A stretch of 64,000 nt of DNA from Inhella proteolytica (GTDB lineage: Bacteria; Pseudomonadota; Gammaproteobacteria; Burkholderiales; Burkholderiaceae_C): assembly GCF_016093275.1 (NCBI RefSeq), contig NZ_JAEDAK010000019.1:1-64000 (forward strand). The letters run 5' to 3'. Below, one piece after another: positions 15,014-22,838 of this stretch (within the stretch, counting starts at the first letter, position 1; every line of letters starts with the position of its first letter). A program made the translations under genes and the position numbers. The notes under the pieces were generated by a model. It was given only the letters and a program-made list of their open reading frames with translations, searched no databases and had not been told where the DNA came from.

Positions 15014-15445
15014 CTACTGCGAGCCGGGGCCCCAGAAGCGCTCCATGGCCAGGTAGGTGAAGGAAGCCGACCAGCCGATCAGCAGCAGGCCATTGAGCGC
15101 CTCGATGCCCGCCAGCAACCTCACCGCCCCCACCGGCGCCAAGTCGCCAAAGCCCAGCGAGGTATAGGTCTCGGCGGAGAAGTACAGGCAGTTCGCGAAG
15201 CTGAACGGGGTGTTGCCGCTCAGCTCACCGGCACCCAGCCAGACCACCAGGCCGTAGAACGCGATGGCGTACAGCAGCATTTCCGCCGCATGCGCAACGA
15301 AGGCGACAAGGATGACGACCACCAGCTTCAGCCGGCCCGCGATGCGCAGCGTCGGCAAGCCGTAATTGAGGGCCCGCAGAGCCTCGTAGTGGATCAGCGT
15401 GGTGGCCACCACGAGCAGTGCACAGATCAGCGCGACCAGGGGCAT
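15014..15445 (-). CDS. Two-helix ion channel (KcsA-like pore)
   Basis: This 143-residue membrane protein has an N-terminal helix, a second long helix (about residues 40-72), a pore helix and the filter TSLGFGD (residues 95-101), then a last helix LLAGIEALNGLLLIGWSASFTYLAM. This is the Ion_trans_2 layout. The filter follows the potassium-type TxGFGD scheme with Ser in place of the first Thr, so potassium is likely but not certain. No regulatory RCK or cyclic-nucleotide domain is attached. The ATG at 15445 puts the first helix at the N-terminus. Confidence 0.83.
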   Translation of the reverse strand: MPLVALICALLVVATTLIHYEALRALNYGLPTLRIAGRLKLVVVILVAFVAHAAEMLLYAIAFYGLVVWLGAGELSGNTPFSFANCLYFSAETYTSLGFGDLAPVGAVRLLAGIEALNGLLLIGWSASFTYLAMERFWGPGSQ

Positions 15446-15639
15446 GGGAAGAGAGGCTTCAGGTTGCGGAGGGGCGCACAGGCTCAGGCCCGAACACCAA
15501 CCCGTCGGCAGGGCGGGCAACAGGCCGCCGGGCACGCCAGCATGGCGCAAATGGGGGCAAAGCGGCGCAAGTCAATGCGGCCGCGCCACAGCGGCGCCGG
15601 GCAGCTACGCTGCGCCACCCCACCCAGGAGCGCCCGACC

Positions 15640-16881
15640 ATGCATTCCCTGCTGTTCAAGAACGCCCGCATCTTTGACGGCACCAGCGCCGACTGCGCCG
15701 AGGGCCAGTGGCTGCGCGTGGCCGATGGCCGCATCCAGGAGATCTCCGCCCAGCCGCTGCAGGCCCCCGAAGGCACCCGTGTCATCGACGTCGCCGGCCG
15801 CACGCTGATGCCGGGCCTGATCGACGCCCATGTGCACGCCTTCGCCAGCGACGTGGCGGTGGCGCGCATCGAGGCGGTGGGCGAGGCCTACCGCACGGCG
15901 CATGCGGTGCGCATGCTCGGCCACGCGCTGGACTGCGGCTTCACCACCGTGCGCGACATCGGCGGCGGCAACTACTCGCTCTACAAGGCCGCCGCCGACG
16001 GCCTGTTCCGCGCCCCGCATTTCCACTATGCCGGCAAGATCCTCTCGATGACCGGCGGCCATGGCGACATGCGCCAGATCGAGCAGACGCCGCGCTACGC
16101 ACCGGCCTGCGCCTGCGTCGAGGCCAATATGTTCTCGGTGATGGCCGATGGCGTGGACGAGTGCCTGAAGCAGGCGCGCGAGCAGCTGCGCCAGGGCGCG
16201 CATTGCATCAAGCTGATGGGCTCGGGCGGCGTGGCCTCACCCACCGACCCGATCTGGATGAACCAGTACCGCGAGGACGAGATCCGCGCCATCGTGGGCG
16301 AATGCGAGGCACGCCGCAGCTATGCCGCCGCCCACTGCCACCCGGCCAGCGCGGTGCGCCGCTGCGTCGAGTACGGCGTGCGTGCCATCGAGCACGGCAC
16401 CCTGATCGACGCGGAGACCGCCGCCTTCGTCGCCGCGCGCGGCGCCTACATCGTGCCGACGATGGTCATCATTCACGCCCTGGTGGAAATGGGCCGCGAG
16501 CTCGGCTTTCCGGCGCAGAGCCAGGAGAAGGTCGAGCTGGTGGCTCAGCAGGCCATCTCCGGCCTGGACCTGATGCGCAGCGCTGGCGTCAAGGTGGTGT
16601 TCGGCACCGACCTGCTGGGCAGCACCTACACCCAGCAATGCCGCGAGTTCACGCTGCGCGGCCAGGTGTTCACGCCGCTGGAACTGCTGCGCCAGGCCAC
16701 CAGCACGGCGGCCGAGATGATGCTGATGCAGGGCCAGATCGGCTGCGTACAGGTGGGCGCACAGGCCGACCTGATCGTGGTGGATGGCGACCCGCTGCGC
16801 GACATCGGGTTGCTGGCGGCGGATGGGCGGAAGCTGGGGTGCGTGGTGCGGGGTGGGGAGGTGATTCGGAGTGATCGGTGA
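15640..16881 (+). CDS. Metal-dependent amidohydrolase
   Basis: This 413-residue enzyme is of the Xaa-Pro dipeptidase/imidazolonepropionase-like branch. Metal ligands visible are HVH (H64, H66) after PGLIDA, a candidate bridging Lys in HCIKLMGSGG near residue 190, His in AAHCHPAS and IEHGTL, and the Asp in FGTDLLGS. The C-terminal GxxADLIVVDGDPL strand completes the beta-sandwich. Most relatives cleave N-acyl or dipeptide bonds involving proline or arginine, but the substrate is unproven. The ATG is preceded by AGGAG. Confidence 0.88.
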   Translation: MHSLLFKNARIFDGTSADCAEGQWLRVADGRIQEISAQPLQAPEGTRVIDVAGRTLMPGLIDAHVHAFASDVAVARIEAVGEAYRTAHAVRMLGHALDCGFTTVRDIGGGNYSLYKAAADGLFRAPHFHYAGKILSMTGGHGDMRQIEQTPRYAPACACVEANMFSVMADGVDECLKQAREQLRQGAHCIKLMGSGGVASPTDPIWMNQYREDEIRAIVGECEARRSYAAAHCHPASAVRRCVEYGVRAIEHGTLIDAETAAFVAARGAYIVPTMVIIHALVEMGRELGFPAQSQEKVELVAQQAISGLDLMRSAGVKVVFGTDLLGSTYTQQCREFTLRGQVFTPLELLRQATSTAAEMMLMQGQIGCVQVGAQADLIVVDGDPLRDIGLLAADGRKLGCVVRGGEVIRSDR

Positions 16882-17011
16882 GGTCTGTGCGGACCAGGCG
16901 CTGCAAGCCAGCAATGCTTGCCCTGTGACGCTCATACCCACGCGGGTGCCCTGAACTGGTGCCCAAATTCTGAGTAGCGCTCGGCATCGATCTGATTGAG
17001 GGCCCTTTGGC

Positions 17012-17422
17012 ATGACAGTGTTTGCATTCCAAGCCTCGTGCGTGGTGAACCGGCATCCAGATGGTGAATGCCACCTGGTTGGCTTCGCGGACCATGAACG
17101 GGACACCAAGACGTATCTCATGCTTCAGCGTTCCTTTGAGGAGGATGAGCAGGACGTCGAACTTGGCATGAACACCTATTACGTCGAGTGGTGCGGTCAG
17201 GAGCGTTCTGGCTATGGTGGTGTGGCGAAGTTCACCCTCAAGCGCGGCCTGGCTGAGTTGACCTTTCGGCCCGAAATGGCCATCGCGCTTGGTGGCATCA
17301 AGCATCTGTCCATAGGCTTTCAGCTCTCTGCTGATGAGTGGGACGCTCTCCAAGAGGCGCTGAAGTGCATCTTCTTCGGCAGCGGATGCCTCGAGATTGC
17401 CGACGAAAAACATCAGCAATGA
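17012..17422 (+). CDS. Imm10-like immunity protein (orphan)
   Basis: This 136-residue acidic protein has the Imm10 pattern as I know it: a strand-rich start, YLMLQRSFEEDEQDVELGMNTYY, then EWCGQERSGYGGV and a final IGFQLSADEWDALQEAL helix. Imm10 proteins neutralise polymorphic toxins of contact-dependent or type VI systems. No toxin, Rhs or VgrG gene is seen within this window, so it is an orphan. It has lower GC than its neighbours and sits beside a palindromic repeat, which suggests horizontal acquisition. The fit to Imm10 is by memory of the family and not proven. Confidence 0.6.
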   Translation: MTVFAFQASCVVNRHPDGECHLVGFADHERDTKTYLMLQRSFEEDEQDVELGMNTYYVEWCGQERSGYGGVAKFTLKRGLAELTFRPEMAIALGGIKHLSIGFQLSADEWDALQEALKCIFFGSGCLEIADEKHQQ

Positions 17423-17457
17423 GAGCAGTACAGCGGTAAGGCTGTCTGGCGGCACTG

Positions 17458-18072
17458 GCAAGAGCCCGCCGGGATTTCGTCCCGGCAGCCGACTCCCTTT
17501 CTTGCTCGTGCAAGAAAGGAAGCAAAGAACACGGCCCCGATTCCGGCGCCCGGCCTGCGGCCGGGTCCCCTGCGCTGCGCGAAATGCTGGGCCGGCCCAA
17601 AACTCGCTGCGTTCGCTTCGCTCACTCCGCTCAGACAGTTGGGCCGAGTCAGTTGGGTGGGCGTGCGTGCCGCACGCCGCCCAGCATTTCTGTGCTGCTC
17701 GGCACCTGCATAGGGGCAGCAGCCAAACAGCCAACAGCCGAATACCGAACAGCCCGGACTTCAACCCTTGCACCGTTTCCCGGCTGCTGGCTGTTCGGCT
17801 GTTGGCTGCTCGCCCTTCGTAGCTGCCGAGCAACACAGCGGCTTGGGGCGCGCGCGCAGCGCGCATCCACTTCTGGCCCAGGGCGGCCGTTCAAACGGAG
17901 TGAGCGAAGCGAACGCAGTGCGTTCCGCCCTGCAGCCCCAAGGCGCGAGCAGCGCAGGGAATCCCCGGCCGCAGGCCGGGGACAGTGGAGCGGGCGCGTG
18001 TTCTTTGCCTACTTTCTTGCACGAGCAAGAAAGTAGGTCGGCTGCCGGGACGACATCCCGGCGGGCTCTTGC
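17458..18072. repeat. Nested palindromic intergenic element, copy A1
   Basis: This 615-bp element fills the gene-free gap between the immunity gene and lysR. The outer arms (17458-17532 and 17998-18072, about 75 nt, roughly 90% identical inverted) contain CCGGGA..TCCCGG and TTTCTTGC..GCAAGAAA hairpins. The middle arms, 23 nt at 17607-17629 and 17896-17918, are perfectly inverted. An inner core (about 17709-17815) carries CAGCCAACAGCC against GGCTGTTGGCTG. The core and right arm recur in the element at 21.0-21.7 kb. There is no transposase or convincing reading frame. Confidence 0.85.
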
Positions 18073-18138
18073 TAGTACAACCCAAGGCCCTTCATCGCAC
18101 CGACCCGGATTGATCTGAGGCATCGCACAGTTGCAGGC

Positions 18139-19059
18139 TCAGGCCGCTCCTCCCAGCCCCAACTCCCGCCCAAACCACCCCTCCCAATGCTCCACGCAAG
18201 CCTTCAGCTTGGCGCTGCGCTGGCGCGGCCGCGCGTACAGCGCGTAGAGGGTGAGCTGCTGCGGCTCGACGAACTCGGGCAGCACGGGCAGCAGGCGTTG
18301 GCGGTTGGTCAGCAGCTCGGCGCCCACCAGGGTGGACAGCCGCCCGATGCCCAGACCCTGCAGCACCATCTCGGCCAGCAGGCTGGCATCGCCACTCTGC
18401 CAATGGCCCTGCACCGCGCGCTGCACGCGCTGGCCGGCGATGACGAAGGGCCATTGGTTCAGGTGCGGGGCGGCGCTGTTGGTGATGAGGCGGTGTTCCG
18501 CCAACTCGTCCGGGTGCGCGGGCAGGCCGAAGCGCTCGGCATAACTGGGCGCGGCGTAGAGCGCGCGGCGCAGCGGGCCCAGGGGCCGCGCCACCATGGC
18601 CTCGGGCGGGCTGCTGCTGGAGCGCAGCGCGATGTCGATGCCTTCGCGCACCAGGTCCAGCTCGCGGTCGGAGACCACCACATCCACCTGCAGCTCGGGG
18701 TGGCGCTCGGCCAGCGCGCCCAGGCTGGGGATGACGAGGTGCCGTGCCACCAGGGTGCTGGCGGTGACGCGCACCAGGCCACGCACGCGGCCGCTGCGGT
18801 CGGCGAACTCGGACTGCAGGGCCTCCAGCGCCTGGTGGATGCGCTGGCCATGGGCCAGAAAGCTTTCGCCCTCGGGCGTCAGGCTCAGGCCCTGGGTGGA
18901 GCGGTGCACGAGCTTGGCGCCGCAGGCCTGCTCGATGCGCGTGAGCGAGCGCGAGATCTGGCTCACCGGCACCTCGCGCTCGCGCGCCAGGGCCGTCAGG
19001 GTGCCCAGTGCGGCCAGGCGTGCGAACAGGCGCAGGTCGTCGAATGCCAGCTCTTCCAT
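18139..19059 (-). CDS. LysR-family transcriptional regulator
   Basis: This 306-residue protein has the N-terminal HTH FDDLRLFARLAALGTLTALARE, then EVPVSQISRSLTRIEQACGAKLVHR. The C-terminal periplasmic-binding-like effector domain begins VRVTASTLVARHLVIPSL and includes VREGIDIALR. The sequence most resembles the PecT/CrgA-like group that often controls nearby oxidoreductases, but here the adjacent gene is a secreted hydrolase 32 nt upstream on the same strand. Target and inducer unknown. Confidence 0.92.
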   Translation of the reverse strand: MEELAFDDLRLFARLAALGTLTALAREREVPVSQISRSLTRIEQACGAKLVHRSTQGLSLTPEGESFLAHGQRIHQALEALQSEFADRSGRVRGLVRVTASTLVARHLVIPSLGALAERHPELQVDVVVSDRELDLVREGIDIALRSSSSPPEAMVARPLGPLRRALYAAPSYAERFGLPAHPDELAEHRLITNSAAPHLNQWPFVIAGQRVQRAVQGHWQSGDASLLAEMVLQGLGIGRLSTLVGAELLTNRQRLLPVLPEFVEPQQLTLYALYARPRQRSAKLKACVEHWEGWFGRELGLGGAA

Positions 19060-19091
19060 GGCGCGGGATCGTACGCAGGGCCGGGTGCCGC

Positions 19092-20159
19092 CTAGCGGCA
19101 ACCCGCCTGCTGCGACCACACGGCGGCCAGGCCGAGATCGCTCATCACGCCTTTGGCGTCAAGGAAGTACAGATGCTGGTCCGTGGCCGACACGCCGACA
19201 TAACTGCCGCTGCCGCTGTAGGCGCGGTAGTAGTAGGGCGCCGCCCGCTGGGAGGCCGCGCGGCGCGGCGTGAGCAGGCTGGGGTATTGCTCCTCGCCCC
19301 AGTTCAGCAGGCAGTCGGTCTCGGCGTTGCCGAAGCTTGATGAACTGCGGGCCAGCACGCCGGCATAGGCGGCCAGCGCCGCCTCGACGTTGGCGCTGTT
19401 GAGCATGAAGCCGCCATGGTCGCCATTGGGGTCGTCGATGAAGAGCTGCACCTGGGCACCGTAGCCCGTGACCCAGCTGCGCGCGGCCTCCATGCCGGGG
19501 CAGCCGTTGACGCTGGGGTCGGGGTCCTTGCGCCCGCAGTACATCGCCCAGGCCATGCCGGCAAAGGGTTGGGGGCCATAGGCGCCGGCCACGATCTGCT
19601 GGTTGGGCGGGTAGTTGGCGGCCACCCCGCCGGCGTTCGACAGCACCAGGCCGAAGTAGCGCTGGCCGCTGCCGGCCTGGCGGTCCAGCGCCACCATGGC
19701 GTAGCTGTTGGCCGAGCCGCGCGAGAAGCCGTTGAAGAACACCGAGCCGGTGCGCACGGCCTTGGCCTGCAGCTGGCTGGCGAGCAGCGGGTACATGGCC
19801 TCGGGGCGGTAGTAGTCGTCGATGCCCTCGCCGGCACCGAACCACCATTGCAGGGCGAGGATGGCGTAGCCGTACTTCTGCGCATAGGGCTGCCAGAGCA
19901 CGATGCCCTCGTGCGCCCAGCCGTCATGCCCGCTCAGCGGCACGATGACGCCGGCCTTGCCGCTCCAGCCGCTGGGCTGCCACCACATCGTGAAGGACTT
20001 GTTGTCGCTGGTGGCGCGGATCTCGGTGCCGAGCTGCACGGCCGTGGCGTAGCGCTGCGGGTCGCGCGCCTGGGCCAGGGCTTGCAGGCTGGCCGAATCG
20101 GCCAGGGCGGCGGCCGGCAGCAGCAGGGCCGCAGCCAGCAGGTGATGGAGGGTGCGCAT
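19092..20159 (-). CDS. Secreted alpha/beta-hydrolase-like protein with C-terminal W-E-YP module
   Basis: This 355-residue protein has a signal peptide (MRTLHHLLAAALLLPAAALA). The catalytic part has the nucleophile elbow GFSRGSANSY near residue 140 and a late NGDHGGFM with a likely catalytic His, so an esterase or depolymerase-type serine hydrolase fits. After a linker, residues about 280-355 form a separate module (DCLLNWGEEQYPSL..., YYYRAYSGSGSYVGV..., AGC end) that also occurs in the proteins at 45065-47149 and 56853-58694. Substrate unknown. It lies upstream of lysR on the same strand. Confidence 0.75.
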   Translation of the reverse strand: MRTLHHLLAAALLLPAAALADSASLQALAQARDPQRYATAVQLGTEIRATSDNKSFTMWWQPSGWSGKAGVIVPLSGHDGWAHEGIVLWQPYAQKYGYAILALQWWFGAGEGIDDYYRPEAMYPLLASQLQAKAVRTGSVFFNGFSRGSANSYAMVALDRQAGSGQRYFGLVLSNAGGVAANYPPNQQIVAGAYGPQPFAGMAWAMYCGRKDPDPSVNGCPGMEAARSWVTGYGAQVQLFIDDPNGDHGGFMLNSANVEAALAAYAGVLARSSSSFGNAETDCLLNWGEEQYPSLLTPRRAASQRAAPYYYRAYSGSGSYVGVSATDQHLYFLDAKGVMSDLGLAAVWSQQAGCR

Positions 20160-20231
20160 GGGCTGAGTGTGCGGAACTGGGCCGCTGGATGCAAAGCCTG
20201 CCGGCCCGGCGGGGGGCGAAGCCGGACGGGT

Positions 20232-20245
20232 TTGACCGGCGTCAA
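20232..20245. promoter_or_regulatory. FNR/Dnr-type box before the Crp/Fnr gene
   Basis: TTGAC-CGGC-GTCAA is a perfect 14-bp palindrome with the spacing of the FNR/Dnr/NNR consensus TTGAT-N4-ATCAA. It lies 27 bp before the ATG of the Crp/Fnr gene in the spacer shared with the divergent hydrolase. It probably mediates autoregulation. Confidence 0.62.
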
Positions 20246-20271
20246 GCCCACCCACCGCTGCAGGCTTGAAC

Positions 20272-20991
20272 ATGCAGCTTGTAACCGCCGCAGCCCCCGC
20301 CATGCTTGAAGCCCGCCCCTTTGACATCCCGCGCTTTCTGGGCCGCCAGCCGCTGTTCAGCGCCATCGAGCCGGTGGCGCTGGAGCGCCTGGCCGCCAGT
20401 TGCCAGCTGCGCCGGCTGGAGCGCGGCGCCATGGTCTTCCATGTCGGCGACCCCTGCGAGAACTTCTGGATCACCGTGGTGGGCCAGGTGCGGCTGTATG
20501 TCATCGCGCCGAACGGCAACGAAAAGGTGATCGAGCTGATCGGCCCTGGCGGCAGCTTTGCCGAGGCCCTGATGTTCCTGGGCAAGCCCTGCCTGGTGAA
20601 TGCCCAGGCCCTGGCCGACACCACCTTGCTGAGCGTGCCGCGCCAGGCGGTGCTGGACGAGCTGGAGGCCGACCCCAAGTTCGCCATGCGCATGCTGGCG
20701 GGCCTGAGCCGGCGCCTGCATGGCCTGGTGGCCGATGTGCAGGCCTATGCGCTGCAGTCGGGCATCCAGCGCGTCATCGGCTACCTGCTGCGCGGTGCCG
20801 GCGATGAGGAGGCCGAGCTGGTGGTGTCGCTGCCGGTCAGCAAGGCCACGCTGGCCTCGCGCCTGTCGCTCACGCCCGAGTATTTCTCGCGCGTGCTGCG
20901 CGAGCTGGAAGACGGCGGCCTGATCCGCGTGGACCGGCGCGACATCCACATCCTGGATCCGCAGCAGTTGGCGAATTACCAGGCGGGCTGA
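20272..20991 (+). CDS. Crp/Fnr-family regulator, Dnr/NNR-like
   Basis: This 239-residue protein has an N-terminal cyclic-nucleotide-binding-like domain (residues about 20-140) and a C-terminal winged HTH. The recognition helix in LTPEYFSRVLREL contains E-x-x-S-R, the FNR-type signature that reads TTGA half-sites. The N-terminal iron-sulfur cysteines of FNR are absent, which points to the Dnr/NNR group that senses nitric oxide through haem. With norD nearby this makes a denitrification role plausible. ATG chosen at 20272; a TTG two codons earlier is in frame. FNR-type boxes occur upstream and at 22693-22783. Confidence 0.82.
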   Translation: MQLVTAAAPAMLEARPFDIPRFLGRQPLFSAIEPVALERLAASCQLRRLERGAMVFHVGDPCENFWITVVGQVRLYVIAPNGNEKVIELIGPGGSFAEALMFLGKPCLVNAQALADTTLLSVPRQAVLDELEADPKFAMRMLAGLSRRLHGLVADVQAYALQSGIQRVIGYLLRGAGDEEAELVVSLPVSKATLASRLSLTPEYFSRVLRELEDGGLIRVDRRDIHILDPQQLANYQAG

Positions 20992-21003
20992 GCGCTTGAT
21001 CCA

Positions 21004-21674
21004 CAGCCCGCAGGGGCTTCACCCCTGCACCCGAGTTCCTATGCTTTGCTTCGCCAAAGAAAAGGAACCAAAAGAAAGGCGACCCCGATGCCTACGCCCC
21101 TGCCTGCGGCTGGGGTGCCCTGCGGTGCGCGAAGAGCGGGCCCAGGCGCAAAACTCACTGCGTTCGCGGAGCTCACTCCGTTCAGACAGTTGCGCCAAGT
21201 CAGAACACGAGGCGCGCTGACGCGCGCGGGCCCGCTCTTCTGTGCTCCTCGGCTTGGCATAGGGGAGGCTGCCAAACAGCCAACAGCCGAATACCGAACA
21301 GCCCAAGCTTCAACCGTTGCGCCGCTTCCTGGCTGTTCGGCTGTTGGCTGCTGCCCCTATGCGCTGCCGAGAAGCGCAGCTTGGCTGGGCAGCGTGCGAA
21401 GCACGCGTTCCCATCTGACTCGGCCCGACTGTCTGAGCGGAGCGAACGCAGTGAGCGCAGCGAGTTTCGGGCCGGCCCAGTCAAGCGAGCACCTGAGGCC
21501 GGACACAAACAGCCCATGCGGGCTGTTTGTGCCTGCCGAAGGACAGCGCCTCTGGCGCTAGCGGCGGGGACCCCTTGGCAACGCCAAGGGGCTGCGCATC
21601 GGGGCTTGACCTTTTGGTTCCTTTTGGGTCAAGCCAAAAGGAACTCGGCTGCCGGGACGAATTCCCGGCGGGCT
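21004..21674. repeat. Nested palindromic intergenic element, copy A2
   Basis: This 671-bp element fills the space between the Crp/Fnr gene and the AsnC-like gene. Its inner core (about 21258-21361) closely matches that of copy A1, with CAGCCAACAGCC against GGCTGTTGGCTG. Its right arm (CCGGGA..TCCCGGCGGGCT) also matches A1. Its left end, a GCAGGGGCTTCACCCCTGC hairpin followed by CCAAAGAAAAGG, matches the ends of the B elements at 25.7 and 50.3 kb, which links the two subfamilies. No protein-coding content is supported. Confidence 0.82.
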
Positions 21675-21712
21675 ATACCGATCCACGTACAGAACTACAG
21701 AAGCTCGCGCCC

Positions 21713-22654
21713 TCAGCCCCCCGCCTCTGCGAACAACAGCGCCTGCGCCCGCGGCGCGCTGCGCAGCCCGAGCCAGCGCTCCTGCACCAGCCCCAGCAAG
21801 CCCTCCGCCGCCAGCAGCTGCTCCAGCTGCGGCAGCGCCAGCTCGCGTGGCGCGCCCAGGCTGATCCACAGGCGTGCGTCGGCCTCACCGGCGGGGCTGA
21901 GCACCTGCACGTCCACCACGCCGGCGTGGCGCGCCAGCGTGGCGCGGTGCGCCGGCGTGAGCGCTTCGCGCAGCCAGGCGTTGGCCACCGGCTGGTGCTG
22001 GCTGCGGTGCGGCGGCGCCAGGCCCAGGGCCTGCAGATCGCCCGCGCCCTGCCAGTGGCGCAGGCGGGTCAGCACCTCGCGTTCGCTGCGGCCCAGTTCC
22101 ACGGCCACGGCCTGGAAGGGGTGGGCGCACAGCGGCAGCCCCCCTTCGAGGCGCTGCGCCAGCGCGGGGTCGGTGCAGGGGCCGTCGGGGGCGCTGCAGC
22201 AACACACCGGGCAGGGCGGCGCGGGCAGGCTTAGCCAGCGCAGGGCCGGGCCCCAGGCCTGCTGCAGCAGCTCGCGCTGGGCCTGCAGGCTGGCGGCGCT
22301 GCGCGCCTGCAGCTCGAAGTGCAGGGTGCATTGCGCGGTGCCGGGCACGGGCTCGGCCTGCTCGATCCAGGTGCAGCCCGGCAGCGCGGCCAGGCGGCGC
22401 AGCGCAGCGGCTTCGTCGGCTTGCGGCAAGCGCAGGCGGGCGCGCAGGCGCCAGGCGCTCAGGCGCTCGGCCCAGTGCACGCGCGGGCCCTGCAGCGCGC
22501 CCTGGCGCTGCAGCTGCTGGCATTGGCTGAGCAGCTCGCGCAGGCTCGCCCCGGTCTGGCGTGCCAGTTCCTGGAAGGGCGAGGCCTGCAGCGGAAAACC
22601 CTGCCGCCAGCCTTGTTGAAGGGCCTGTCCCAGGCCCGCGCACACACTGCTCAT
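21713..22654 (-). CDS. Tandem AsnC/NirD-type domain protein (siroheme-decarboxylase-like)
   Basis: This 313-residue protein has two copies of an AsnC/Lrp-type unit. The first is GFPLQASPFQELARQTGASLRELL and the second GLPLCAHPFQAVAVELGRSEREVL, each followed by a ferredoxin-like segment. The F/L-PL-x-x-x-PF start of each is typical of NirD/NirL/AhbAB proteins that decarboxylate sirohaem in haem d1 or alternative haem synthesis. The hallmark CYxR...WPYNLF stretch of that family is not visible, so it is divergent and could be a regulator. A cysteine-rich insert (CPVCCCSA) sits between the halves. It is divergent from a TonB receptor, with FNR-type boxes between. Confidence 0.5.
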   Translation of the reverse strand: MSSVCAGLGQALQQGWRQGFPLQASPFQELARQTGASLRELLSQCQQLQRQGALQGPRVHWAERLSAWRLRARLRLPQADEAAALRRLAALPGCTWIEQAEPVPGTAQCTLHFELQARSAASLQAQRELLQQAWGPALRWLSLPAPPCPVCCCSAPDGPCTDPALAQRLEGGLPLCAHPFQAVAVELGRSEREVLTRLRHWQGAGDLQALGLAPPHRSQHQPVANAWLREALTPAHRATLARHAGVVDVQVLSPAGEADARLWISLGAPRELALPQLEQLLAAEGLLGLVQERWLGLRSAPRAQALLFAEAGG

Positions 22655-22692
22655 GGTGGCCCCGATGCTGACCAGCACGCGGCGCCGCGGCC

Positions 22693-22783
22693 TTGACCCG
22701 CTTCAAACTTTTGCGAGCAAACGGCGGCGTGTTGATGCAGCGCAAGGCCGGCCCGCACGGCACGCGAAATTGAAGCGCTTCAA
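22693..22783. promoter_or_regulatory. Three FNR/Dnr-type palindromes in a divergent promoter region
   Basis: The region between the AsnC-like gene and the TonB receptor contains TTGAC-CCGC-TTCAA (22693-22706), TTGAT-GCAG-CGCAA (22732-22745, second half degenerate) and TTGAA-GCGC-TTCAA (22770-22783, a perfect palindrome). They lie 38 bp from the left gene start and 55 bp from the right one. The Dnr-like regulator encoded 1.7 kb away carries the matching E-x-x-S-R helix, so joint control of both transcripts by low oxygen or nitric oxide is a reasonable inference. Confidence 0.58.
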
Positions 22784-22838
22784 GGCCCGCCAGGCCTTCG
22801 GCGCGCAGGCTACGGGTCACCACTTGAACCCAAAGACC

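Noticed and set aside
17458-21674. Elements A1 and A2 as insertion sequences
   Set aside because: No transposase or its remains are present and the arms are nested rather than simple terminal repeats. No clear target duplications are visible.
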